A DNA stretch of 32,946 nucleotides from Crocinitomicaceae bacterium (GTDB lineage: Bacteria > Bacteroidota > Bacteroidia > Flavobacteriales_D > Crocinitomicaceae): NCBI GenBank assembly GCA_014762645.1, contig JABURP010000126.1, forward strand, positions 1-32,946, given 5' to 3'. The position numbers and the translations under genes are program-made. The notes beneath the pieces were generated by a model that was not told the origin of the DNA, searched no databases, and was given only the letters and a program-made list of their open reading frames with translations. Position 1 is the first letter of the stretch. Each line of letters begins with the position of its first letter. Positions 23,601 to 31,445 of the stretch are shown here, one piece after another.

Positions 23601-23954
23601 TTAATTTCCTTTTTCCTCATATTGAGTATTCGCCACCAGGTGACTTTCTTTCCATAATTCCTTACCAGCAGAAACCACTTTATAATCCACCTGATATAAG
23701 CGTTTATTCCCTTTGTAGAAATCTACTTTTTGCTCAACATCATAAGCCTCAAAAGAGAAGTTCTTGCTAAAAAAAGACCCTGAAATTTTGGTTTCAAAAA
23801 AGATCTGATCTACTTTTTGCCTGGCCTGATAAAATGCCACAGGTCTTTCCGAATCCAGGATATTGGAGTAAATCAATGTAGACATCCCCAAAACAATGGT
23901 AATCAATGTGACTGCCACTGTAGATTCGAACAATGTGAATGCCTTTAACTTCAT
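23601..23954 (-). CDS. Minor pseudopilin-like protein (GspI/H type)
   Basis: The ATG at 23954 gives MKLKA then FTLFESTVAVTLITIVLGMS, a type IV pilin signal with glutamate at position 5. This start overlaps the previous stop as ATGA, which supports it over a start nine bases upstream. The protein has about 117 residues with a single membrane-spanning N-terminal helix and a small C-terminal domain. It likely forms part of the pseudopilus tip with the neighbouring subunits. The exact letter (H, I or J) cannot be assigned by reading. Confidence 0.78.
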   Translation of the reverse strand: MKLKAFTLFESTVAVTLITIVLGMSTLIYSNILDSERPVAFYQARQKVDQIFFETKISGSFFSKNFSFEAYDVEQKVDFYKGNKRLYQVDYKVVSAGKELWKESHLVANTQYEEKGN

Positions 23955-25177
23955 AACAGCCAATCAATTTTGGTTAATGGATTCTCCTTTTTTAAAAGAG
24001 GGATATACACGAAATCTTCTGGTAATTGATTCAGGATCTTTGCGTTTAACAGGTGGTTTTCGTAGCGGGAAGCCGCAGTTTCCAAATAAAACTTATCCGT
24101 ATACAAACTGCCATTTACCGTGCCTTTGAGCTGGGTTCTCCCTTGTGAATACACCAAGCCATGTACTTCGGCATCTTTTTCTATGGAGATTTGCACCGGT
24201 AGCCTAAAGTTGGGTTTATCGCTTAAGGCAAACACCGATCCCAGCACCTGACTTTTTTCGCCAATAAAAATTTGTGCATTTTCTTTCTCCGGAAAACGCT
24301 CTTCCATTATCCCCAAAACTGAGGGGTATGTTAATTGAACTCCATCTTCCAGTATGATTCGATCTGTTGCATACAGCTGTACATTTCCTTTGAAACCTCT
24401 TTGAACATAAATAACCCGACTTTTTAATATTACTTGATCCAAATCTGCAGTAGCACTTACAAAGATGGAATCCCTGGCCTCAAGAAATACTTGCCCTCTG
24501 ATCACGGTGTTGTTGAGGCTCACAATACCATCATCTATAAATTTTACCGGTTCGTTCGCAAAAGAATTGGTCACCGAATCAGAATTCTCCCAGGGTTTGA
24601 TCTCTCCTGAAATACTCAGCATCTCCTTTAAAAATACACGGTTGACAGGTGGCATGGAACGACCAGCTGTGCTTTCAGAGCCATAAATCATGTGTTTTCC
24701 AGTATAATTCTGGCCTTCTATATAAGCTCGCTCTACTCCTGCCACCGGGATGAAACACCTTCCTTCCAGGCGAGTATCCCCACATATAGAAAAAGACCGA
24801 CCGTGATCTGGCAAATAGAGATTCGGAGCATTGGCATCACGCTCTCCGGCCATGACAATTTTATCGTAATATTTTCGTCCGTGATGCGCGTGACTTTTAA
24901 TGACTACATAAGCACCCCAGGGTCGTCTCTGAATTGTTGTTGAATCCAGTGCTGACCCAAACAAAGAGTAATCTTGTGGCTCAGAGGAGAGTTCCTGATG
25001 ATTTGCCAGGCCGTACTCTATCCCGGAGTACGCATTGTCCATCAACCGGTGTTGAATTTCCAGATGTGATTCCAGTTTTTTGTTGACTCCTGAAAACAGG
25101 ATCATGCCACCAAGGAACAAACCAATGATCACACATAAAAACAGTGCATAATATATGGATGAAGCTTTCAGTCTCAT
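23951..25177 (-). CDS. GspK/PilX-like membrane protein with repetitive beta domain
   Basis: The 408-residue protein has one N-terminal membrane helix (IYYALFLCVIIGLFLGGMIL) and, after it, DNAYSGIEYGLA, which resembles the segment after the helix of GspK and PilX. There is no canonical FTLxE leader, as is also true for some K-type subunits. Residues 205-370 show strands in a repeating pattern (ILKSRVIYVQRGFKGNVQLY, ATDRIILEDGVQL, IFIGEKSQVLGSVFAL, ISIEKDAEVHGLVYSQGRTQ, LKGTVNGSLY) like a bactofilin-type or right-handed beta solenoid. Overlaps of TGATG and ATGA tie it to both neighbours. The solenoid part is unlike standard GspK, which has a metal-binding alpha domain. Confidence 0.6.
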   Translation of the reverse strand: MRLKASSIYYALFLCVIIGLFLGGMILFSGVNKKLESHLEIQHRLMDNAYSGIEYGLANHQELSSEPQDYSLFGSALDSTTIQRRPWGAYVVIKSHAHHGRKYYDKIVMAGERDANAPNLYLPDHGRSFSICGDTRLEGRCFIPVAGVERAYIEGQNYTGKHMIYGSESTAGRSMPPVNRVFLKEMLSISGEIKPWENSDSVTNSFANEPVKFIDDGIVSLNNTVIRGQVFLEARDSIFVSATADLDQVILKSRVIYVQRGFKGNVQLYATDRIILEDGVQLTYPSVLGIMEERFPEKENAQIFIGEKSQVLGSVFALSDKPNFRLPVQISIEKDAEVHGLVYSQGRTQLKGTVNGSLYTDKFYLETAASRYENHLLNAKILNQLPEDFVYIPLLKKENPLTKIDWLL

Positions 25178-25839
25178 CAGTCCTTCTTCTTTTTGTTTTT
25201 CTCTTTCTTCTTAATGCCCATTTTATTGAACAAACGCTTGAAAAACCAGCCTTCTCGCTCTTTTCGTTCTTTCCTTTGCTTTTTCTTTTTTTCGCGTTTT
25301 TGTTTTCGTTCTTCTGTGCGTTTGTCTTTTTCTGACTCAGGCTTCAGTGCTTTTTTGATCTTCTTTCGCCGTTGCCACCAGCTTTCTTTTTCCTGGTCCA
25401 CATCTTTCTCCCCTTTCCTTATTTTACCGGACTCGCGGATGTCTCCATTTTCGTTGTAAAGGGCATAATCTCCGGAAAGTTCTCCTTCCCTGTAGTTATA
25501 AATGGACATTAAATTTCCTGACTCATACCATTGTTTCCATTGCCCATCTTTTAGCCCTTTATCAAACCGTCCTTGCTCAGCCAGCTGACCTGAATGGTAA
25601 AATTTTGTGAATGAACCATGTAATAAGTACCCTTCGGAACTCCCCTGTGTAACGTGAATCTTCTGTGCTTTAAACCAGTAATAATGCAGGGTATCTTCAT
25701 ACTTTACTTTCTTTTCAGAAAATGTGACATAGAAATCACATTTGTAATTTGAGGTGGTGGTGTGGCGCAGATTTTTGAGTTCCTGTGCGGAGCCAATTTG
25801 CACCATCAATATTCCTATGAGAATGATGATAACGCGCAT
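25177..25839 (-). CDS. Exported MORN-repeat (YwqK-like) protein with very basic tail
   Basis: The first gene of the operon encodes 220 residues: a signal peptide (MRVIIILIGILMVQIGSAQ), a short domain, and three to four MORN-type repeats (GSFTKFYHSGQLAEQGRF, GQWKQWYESGNLMSIYNYRE, GDYALYNENGDIRESGKI). The last 85 residues are extremely rich in Lys, Arg and Glu and end in KKKKD. Proteins with these repeats are often labelled YwqK-family antitoxins without direct proof. The basic tail could bind nucleic acid, lipopolysaccharide or another charged partner. It joins the next gene by a TGATG overlap, so it is co-expressed with the secretion machine. Its job there is unknown. Confidence 0.65.
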   Translation of the reverse strand: MRVIIILIGILMVQIGSAQELKNLRHTTTSNYKCDFYVTFSEKKVKYEDTLHYYWFKAQKIHVTQGSSEGYLLHGSFTKFYHSGQLAEQGRFDKGLKDGQWKQWYESGNLMSIYNYREGELSGDYALYNENGDIRESGKIRKGEKDVDQEKESWWQRRKKIKKALKPESEKDKRTEERKQKREKKKKQRKERKEREGWFFKRLFNKMGIKKKEKNKKKKD

Positions 25840-26055
25840 GTTACTGAGTTAAATGAGTCAATTGTAAAGTTACGGAAACACTGATGTACAAAGGGAATTG
25901 AGTGTATAGAGATTACTCACAACTTATCATTACGTGTTACCACGAATTATTCAGTGGTAGTACTGAATTTTCAAAGAAAATGCTTAGAATATGTAACCAA
26001 CGTTTACAAAAAAATGTAGAACTGAACCAAGGTTGAACCCAGAACAACTGAATTC

Positions 26056-26961
26056 ATGTCACATTTCAAGACTACTAATTATAACATATACTTTGAAGAT
26101 TTTGACCGTTTGGTAAAGTACAAAGGATATGTCACTGGTGGTGGACGAATGTACCATCAAGCTGTAGCCGAATTCCTGGACTTTCTTGAGAAGAAAGACA
26201 AATTTGCCCTGGAGACTGATATTAATCGTGAAACTATGGTGGCTTATTATGAGCACCTTATTACACGTCCTGGGAAAAAAGGGAATACACTGGCACAAAA
26301 CACTATTAAACATCACATGTTTGGTCTGCGCCTTTTCTTTGATATGCTGCTTGAAATGGAAGTACTGGACTCCGTACCCTATATTCCAAAGTTTACCAGA
26401 GGACACACAACAGAGCCCGATATTCTAGACCAAAATGAGATACGAGAACTCTATCAGCTTTGTAAAAATGCCCGTGAACGTGCCTTCTTATCTGCAGTGT
26501 ATGGTTGTGCCTTAAGACGTAGTGAAGTTTCGTCATTAAACCTGGAAGATTTAAGGTACCATGACTCATATCTTATTGTACGAAAAGGAAAAGGTTCAAA
26601 AAGGAGAGAGGTTCCATTATCTAAAAAAGTGAAAACGGATCTGTACAATTATATCAAATACAGCCGGCCTAAAATACTACGGAAAACGAATTCAAATACA
26701 AGAAGCCTATTTGTCAATGACGAGGGGCACAGAATGAATGGTCAGGCACACTACCGTGTATTAAACCGAATTATAAAGCGTTCTGAAAATGAAGAACTAC
26801 TGGAAAAAAATATCACCTTGCACAGTTTACGAAGGAGTATAGCCACGCATTTGGTAGACAACGGTGCCGACATCTATTTTGTTAAATCATTTCTTGGGCA
26901 TGTAGAGATCAACACATCTCAACTTTACGCCATCAGAAGAAGAAAGAAAATGAGGTTATGA
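26056..26961 (+). CDS. Tyrosine recombinase, XerC/D-like, catalytically complete
   Basis: The 301-residue protein has an N-terminal SAM-like DNA-binding domain and a C-terminal catalytic domain with the full active site. These are R154 in ALRRSEV, the lysine in KGKGSKRREVPL, H256 and R259 in HSLRRSIATHL, H282 in FLGHVEI and the nucleophile Y291 in SQLYAI. It should cut and rejoin DNA at short inverted sites. Its stop overlaps the start of a second recombinase gene as ATGA. Because it is not next to a tRNA and is paired, it resembles the multi-recombinase modules that move genes in Bacteroidota rather than the chromosome-dimer XerC/D. No core site was identified. Confidence 0.88.
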   Translation: MSHFKTTNYNIYFEDFDRLVKYKGYVTGGGRMYHQAVAEFLDFLEKKDKFALETDINRETMVAYYEHLITRPGKKGNTLAQNTIKHHMFGLRLFFDMLLEMEVLDSVPYIPKFTRGHTTEPDILDQNEIRELYQLCKNARERAFLSAVYGCALRRSEVSSLNLEDLRYHDSYLIVRKGKGSKRREVPLSKKVKTDLYNYIKYSRPKILRKTNSNTRSLFVNDEGHRMNGQAHYRVLNRIIKRSENEELLEKNITLHSLRRSIATHLVDNGADIYFVKSFLGHVEINTSQLYAIRRRKKMRL

Positions 26962-27800
26962 CCTTTGAGGAATACTTGCGACAATTTTATGCGGATGAGA
27001 CAATTCGTTCTTACATGTATATTATTGACACATTTAGAAAAAACTGTAGAAATGCAGACAACCTAGGGTATAAAGGAATCCTAAATTATATCTCAAAACA
27101 CAACTTACGAAGTTATGCACAACTATCTGCACTGAAAAAATATTTTGATTACTTAATTGATATACACGTTAGGGAAGATCATCCATGTGCCAGTATTGTT
27201 GTAAAGCACCCCTCACAAGTTGTCCAGTTTCAGGATCTTTTTTCGATAGAAGAACTTGAATTGTTACTCAAAATTGACTTCCGATACAAGCAAATCAAAA
27301 GAAGAAACAAAAGTATTTTGTCCCTGCTCATTTACCAGGGACTTACCCCGACAAACATTGCTAACATTAGGCTTCGTGACCTTATCCTTGAAGAAGGTAG
27401 TCTTTACATTCGTCAGACACCAAAAGTTAGAAAGAGACTACTAATGCTACACGAAAAACAATTGGATTTTTTGCAGTTATACCTGAAGAAGGAACGGAAT
27501 AAACTTGTAAAAGACCAGACGGACAAACTATTCTTAACACAAAATGCCAATGATTTTTCTCCAGAGGCACTTAACCGACTTTTGAGACCATTAAAAGCCT
27601 TGTACCCAAGCAAAAACCTCACCGCATTGGCTATACGCCAGTCAGTTATCTCTAATTGGATCAATGGCCAGCACCTTTCCATTGAACAAGTTCAAACGCT
27701 AAGTGGTCAAAAATGGTTATCTACTACTGAAAAGTACAAGCGTAAAAACATGCATGAGCGAGTAAAAACTATCAATACCTATTTTCCGGATATTGCATGA
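26958..27800 (+). CDS. Tyrosine recombinase-like partner with degenerate active site
   Basis: The 280-residue protein aligns by eye with tyrosine recombinases over its whole length. The first catalytic arginine is replaced by T130 (YQGLTPTN), the box-II histidine by L224 (LTALAIRQS, with R227 kept), and the late histidine by Q251 (LSGQKWLSTTEKY, with Y260 kept). It therefore retains only one arginine and the tyrosine, so independent catalysis is unlikely. It overlaps the complete recombinase gene by four bases. A non-catalytic subunit that shapes a heteromeric synaptic complex or sets site choice is the simplest reading. Decay of a once active gene is the alternative, but the frame is intact and the fold is well kept. 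Confidence 0.8.
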   Translation: MTFEEYLRQFYADETIRSYMYIIDTFRKNCRNADNLGYKGILNYISKHNLRSYAQLSALKKYFDYLIDIHVREDHPCASIVVKHPSQVVQFQDLFSIEELELLLKIDFRYKQIKRRNKSILSLLIYQGLTPTNIANIRLRDLILEEGSLYIRQTPKVRKRLLMLHEKQLDFLQLYLKKERNKLVKDQTDKLFLTQNANDFSPEALNRLLRPLKALYPSKNLTALAIRQSVISNWINGQHLSIEQVQTLSGQKWLSTTEKYKRKNMHERVKTINTYFPDIA

Positions 27801-27904
27801 TTTTTCTGAAAAAACCGTAAAAGTACGGTAGACTTAAATTGCTATTATACTTAACTTATAGGCCATAAAAGTATATCAAAAATTGGATTGTTCAATTTAG
27901 CCTA

Positions 27905-29041
27905 ATGTCTTTGAACCATACATACAACAAGGGATACCAGCGTTTTAGCAATGATTTTGGTGAATACCGCTACTCCTTCCAGGGGCAGGAGAAGGATGAT
28001 GAGATTAAAGGAGAAGGGAATAGCATTAATTATAAGTACCGCATGCACGACCCTAGATTGGGGAGGTTTTTTGTTAGAGACCCTTTAAGTCCTAAGTATC
28101 CTCATAATAGCCCATATGCATTTAGTGAAAATCGTCTTATTGATGGCGTTGAGTTAGAAGGTTTGGAATTTTCAAAAAGACCTATTATGTTTGGTCACGG
28201 ACCAGCATTAAAGGTGGGAGTTCATAATGTATACCTTCTTTCGAAGCCAATGTACTACCATAACTTGGAAGTTTGGACGGAGGAACTAAGGCTTTACAAT
28301 GATGATAATTCAGATATAGTTTTAGAAGCTCTTGAACGAAAGGGATTTATGAGGAACGCACACACCTATTTTCTTGATATTTATGAAAAGACTAACACTA
28401 AATATGGAATGCGCGTAACTCAACGCAAAGGAAGAATTACGTTACCACTGGCAAAAACTGGGGGGTTAAAAGGAGCGGCCTGGCTGGCAATTGGTGTTGA
28501 AGTCTATAATATTGTGGACGCATTATATATGTCGCCTGAAGAAAGGTCGGTGAGTATTATTACACAGGATGCCACTGCTTTTGATAGAGCATCTAATCTT
28601 ACCAACAATTCAAGGGATTTGCTTCCAACTCTTTTGAAATCAAACAAGTTTTTTATGGCAGATCTGGCAAATTATCTCGCGGACGGTACTTTACCGAAAA
28701 TCCATTCAGATCCATTATCTATATTTGACTTTAATTATAGAACAATGGTGCGTACATTTGGTGATGCAATTTTTTCTAACCGTAGTATGATCAATGATCC
28801 AAGATCTTATTTTGCATTACCTCTTTACTATCCGGATGATATGACTATGAATGTAAAAGTACCCTCAGGCATTGATCCCACTACATTTGAGCCAATTTAT
28901 ATTAATCAGATAGTACCTCATCCAAAGGCTGGACAACTAACACCTTTAGGTGAAGTGTTTTTCAACTGGAAGGAATCATCTGGTGTTAAAGAAAATCCGA
29001 ATGGAACTTGGAAGCCCAATGAATACTATCGATCAAAATAA
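27905..29041 (+). CDS. Orphan Rhs core end with unrecognised C-terminal (putative toxin) domain
   Basis: Residues 15-90 are the end of the Rhs/YD core in its Bacteroidota form: [39 protein letters not shown], then [20 protein letters not shown]. The thousands of bases of YD repeats that should precede it are absent, and an in-frame stop (27866-27868) closes the frame upstream. The following 290 residues match no family I recognise; they include a hydrophobic segment ([20 protein letters not shown]). In full Rhs proteins this position holds a polymorphic toxin. The gene therefore looks like a detached tip, delivered either by recombination into a complete Rhs gene or left as a remnant. It follows the recombinase pair by 104 bp. 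Confidence 0.72.
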   Translation: MSLNHTYNKGYQRFSNDFGEYRYSFQGQEKDDEIKGEGNSINYKYRMHDPRLGRFFVRDPLSPKYPHNSPYAFSENRLIDGVELEGLEFSKRPIMFGHGPALKVGVHNVYLLSKPMYYHNLEVWTEELRLYNDDNSDIVLEALERKGFMRNAHTYFLDIYEKTNTKYGMRVTQRKGRITLPLAKTGGLKGAAWLAIGVEVYNIVDALYMSPEERSVSIITQDATAFDRASNLTNNSRDLLPTLLKSNKFFMADLANYLADGTLPKIHSDPLSIFDFNYRTMVRTFGDAIFSNRSMINDPRSYFALPLYYPDDMTMNVKVPSGIDPTTFEPIYINQIVPHPKAGQLTPLGEVFFNWKESSGVKENPNGTWKPNEYYRSK

Positions 29042-29050
29042 TAAAGATTA

Positions 29051-29770
29051 ATGATGAGATTCAATGCGAAACATATCATATTAGTTACTTTCAATTCTAT
29101 ACTCATGTGTTCCTGTTCGAGTGAAGAAGCTAATGATTATGGTAGAGAGAGTATTAATCTAGGCAATCAAGAAATTAAATCCGATACGATTAGTCACAAT
29201 GAAAATTGTGTTGATTCAACTTACCTCTATTGGTTTAAGAATGGGGAATTTGACAAGATAATATCTGATTTTGAGAACAAAATGGCCGCAACTGATTTTC
29301 AGGTAGGTATTTATAATTTGTCCTTGTTCGAATCATCTAGACAACTTGATTTTGCGAAAGTTCTTTCTAAATTTCCCAAAAAAGGTCACTGGCATTACTC
29401 GGCGCAAACTGGTAAATTTTATTACGGCAAAACTCTTCTTTCCAAATTAGGGTCTATGGAGACTTTTAGCCTCATTTGCTATGATTTTATGAACTCAAAA
29501 GATTTTGACTCACGAATTATGAGTTTAATCGAAAACTTCTACTTTAAAAGTTGTGATACTCCAGAAGAGAATCTGTTTTTTCAACTTCATGAGAATACTA
29601 GGTACCATCCTTTTAATCCTAAAACAAATAGTTATTTGGATTCATTAAAATCAATTTTTCCACATTGGACTTATTTAGATTCGCTGAAGAAGTATTATGA
29701 TTCATCTTATAAGCTGAACAAAGCTAGAGATCAAAAGATTTGGTTATCCCCACAAGCCGAGAAGATTTGA
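29051..29770 (+). CDS. Putative lipoprotein, candidate immunity partner of the Rhs tip
   Basis: The 239-residue protein has an N-terminal hydrophobic segment (KHIILVTFNSILM) followed by CSCSSEE, consistent with a lipoprotein anchored at one of the first two cysteines, although the lipobox (LMCSC) is not ideal. The rest is a soluble alpha-rich domain without recognised motifs. It starts ten bases after the Rhs-tip stop, the standard position of an immunity gene. A membrane-attached immunity protein would fit a toxin acting in the periplasm. The acidic residues after the cysteine can also direct surface export in Bacteroidota. Its function is inferred from position only. Confidence 0.6.
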   Translation: MMRFNAKHIILVTFNSILMCSCSSEEANDYGRESINLGNQEIKSDTISHNENCVDSTYLYWFKNGEFDKIISDFENKMAATDFQVGIYNLSLFESSRQLDFAKVLSKFPKKGHWHYSAQTGKFYYGKTLLSKLGSMETFSLICYDFMNSKDFDSRIMSLIENFYFKSCDTPEENLFFQLHENTRYHPFNPKTNSYLDSLKSIFPHWTYLDSLKKYYDSSYKLNKARDQKIWLSPQAEKI

Positions 29771-29805
29771 TGAAAATAAGGATTTAGCCCCCGCTGCCGC
29801 GCGAT

Positions 29806-31243
29806 CAATGTCATTAAGTTAAGGATAAACTCATAGCAAACCACGTCTGTTTTTAAACTGTTTCGGTTTAGTTCTTCTTCGGTATTTATCTACATCACGT
29901 TTATTTTTTCTACCTGGTCTTATTGGCACAACATTTTCAATAAAAAGTTCTTTTAATTCTTCCAATACTGTTTCTGAATCATGCTCACTTGTATAAATTT
30001 CAATTAACCGTTCCCTTATAAAACCTAATGCTAAAGAGCGGTTAACTTTGTATTCATATTTTCTTTTCTTGTATTTTTCTTCGACCTGATCTTCGGCATC
30101 CTGGGTAAGAATACTTTGCATGTTGCTCATGTAAAGAGCGCAATTAAATTCCTGTTGGATAAATTGATGACTAGTTCCGGAAAATTGCTCCACACCTATA
30201 ATATTTTTAAAATGATCATAAAAAGTCTCAACTCCCCAACGTTTGAAGTAGAGATCTTTAAAGATTTTATGGGGAAATTCCTTCTTATCAAGTAAAGATG
30301 TCATCAGTATCTCTGCTTCTCCAGAATCAAGTTCAATACGCAACATCCTTACTTTTAAATAACTGGTTCTATCATAAGGTAGGTTTTTGAATGACTTTTT
30401 TCGCTTTGCCTGTATATGGATAATTTCATCCCTTTTGCCTGATTCGTAAAACTCCTTGACCTTATTTGAAAAGCCTGTCTGGCATCTAAATAAAAAATCA
30501 ATTCCTTGTTGCTGCATGTGCCATGCGAGATTAAAACTCGGATAATTTCTATCCATAATGATTAAATCCCCTTTTTGGGCATATTGAATATGTTCCATGG
30601 CAATGGTGTTCTCACCTTGCGAGAAAGGCCGAAGATATCCGTCCAAAACCATATTATTTAATACATCATATAATACCGATACACGACCCAGATCTACATC
30701 CTCTGTTTTGTTCTGGTTGTTATAAGTACTGTAATGTTTGAGTATATCTTTACTAAAAGGTAAACCAAGGGTTGAACCATCTATCGAAAGCACCCGCATT
30801 CCTTTATATAGTTTTACGTTTTCATCATTATCCGTGTAATACTCTTTTAGAATTACTTGATTCAGATCATAAAACAAATCAGGTTTTAGCTTCTTGCGGC
30901 TTTGCACAAAAGCACTGGAGGTCATTTTGTTGGTAGAAGATTCACTCTTATTAAAGAAAGAACGCAATTCCAGAACTAAACTTTTCCGCAGCAATTTAAG
31001 CATACACAAAACTAACTGTTCAAATGGTAATTTCCTGTTTCTGGTGAAATCAGTCATTTTTACTCGATACTTTTCTTTTGTCGACGGAGCATTGATAAAG
31101 CTTTTACTCGAAGTTATAAAAGCACTAACTGCCTTTTTTGCCATGGTTTTTCATAGAAAAAAAGACTTCAGACTGAGGCTTTCAATAAAAAAGAACTATT
31201 TTTCTCAAAATCAAAATGTTAACTGCTTAACTTAATGACATTG
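29806..31243 (-). mobile_element. Complete IS4-family insertion sequence, 1438 bp
   Basis: The left end CAATGTCATTAAGTTAAG (29806-29823) is the exact inverse of the right end (31226-31243), an 18-bp perfect terminal repeat. Both outer flanks carry the same ten bases, GCCGCGCGAT (29796-29805 and 31244-31253), a target-site duplication. One intact transposase gene fills the element. The duplication without mismatches suggests a recent insertion. The restored target contains a palindrome-like sequence. Confidence 0.92.
29831..31144 (-). CDS. IS4-family DDE transposase
   Basis: The 437-residue protein has the DDE triad in RNase H-fold context: the first Asp in LSIDGSTLGLP, the second in LIIMDRNYPSF, and the Glu in YFKRWGVETFYDHFK. 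The last is the YREK signature of IS4 (Y-x2-R-x3-E-x6-K). It would excise and insert the surrounding 1438-bp element. The basic tail (RRRTKPKQFKNRRGLL) ends eight bases inside the left terminal repeat. The frame is intact, so it is probably active. Confidence 0.9.
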   Translation of the reverse strand: MAKKAVSAFITSSKSFINAPSTKEKYRVKMTDFTRNRKLPFEQLVLCMLKLLRKSLVLELRSFFNKSESSTNKMTSSAFVQSRKKLKPDLFYDLNQVILKEYYTDNDENVKLYKGMRVLSIDGSTLGLPFSKDILKHYSTYNNQNKTEDVDLGRVSVLYDVLNNMVLDGYLRPFSQGENTIAMEHIQYAQKGDLIIMDRNYPSFNLAWHMQQQGIDFLFRCQTGFSNKVKEFYESGKRDEIIHIQAKRKKSFKNLPYDRTSYLKVRMLRIELDSGEAEILMTSLLDKKEFPHKIFKDLYFKRWGVETFYDHFKNIIGVEQFSGTSHQFIQQEFNCALYMSNMQSILTQDAEDQVEEKYKKRKYEYKVNRSLALGFIRERLIEIYTSEHDSETVLEELKELFIENVVPIRPGRKNKRDVDKYRRRTKPKQFKNRRGLL

Positions 31244-31253
31244 GCCGCGCGAT

Positions 31254-31445
31254 TGTACCACAAATCCGCAGGTCTGCCATCAACGATATTGAAATTCATA
31301 ATATTCACTTCATTTTTATGTTCGAATATAAAAAAAAGGCCTGTTTCACTTCAGTTTTGTTGGTCTATGTGCATACTTCTCCTGTTATTCTTTTGCTCAA
31401 AATCAGAAAACAAGTCATGAATGAAAGAACGGTTTTGTTTTTTTT
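31254..31445. other. Spacer between the two insertion sequences
   Basis: The left part (31254-31273) is the remainder of a palindrome-like repeat split by the IS4 insertion. Beyond it the sequence is AT-rich without a gene; a run of eight A's before GGCCTGTTTC (near 31331) may be the left end of the IS1380-type element. Confidence 0.4.

Noticed and set aside
14494-25839. Retractile type IV pilus system
   Set aside because: No PilT-like ATPase and no separate PilM, PilN and PilO set; the single L-like protein and non-retracting set fit type II secretion better.
25865-25892. Promoter for the secretion operon (minus strand TAACTTTA with TTTG upstream)
   Set aside because: The boxes resemble the Bacteroidota consensus, but the last base differs and the 16-base spacing is shorter than usual, so it is not annotated.
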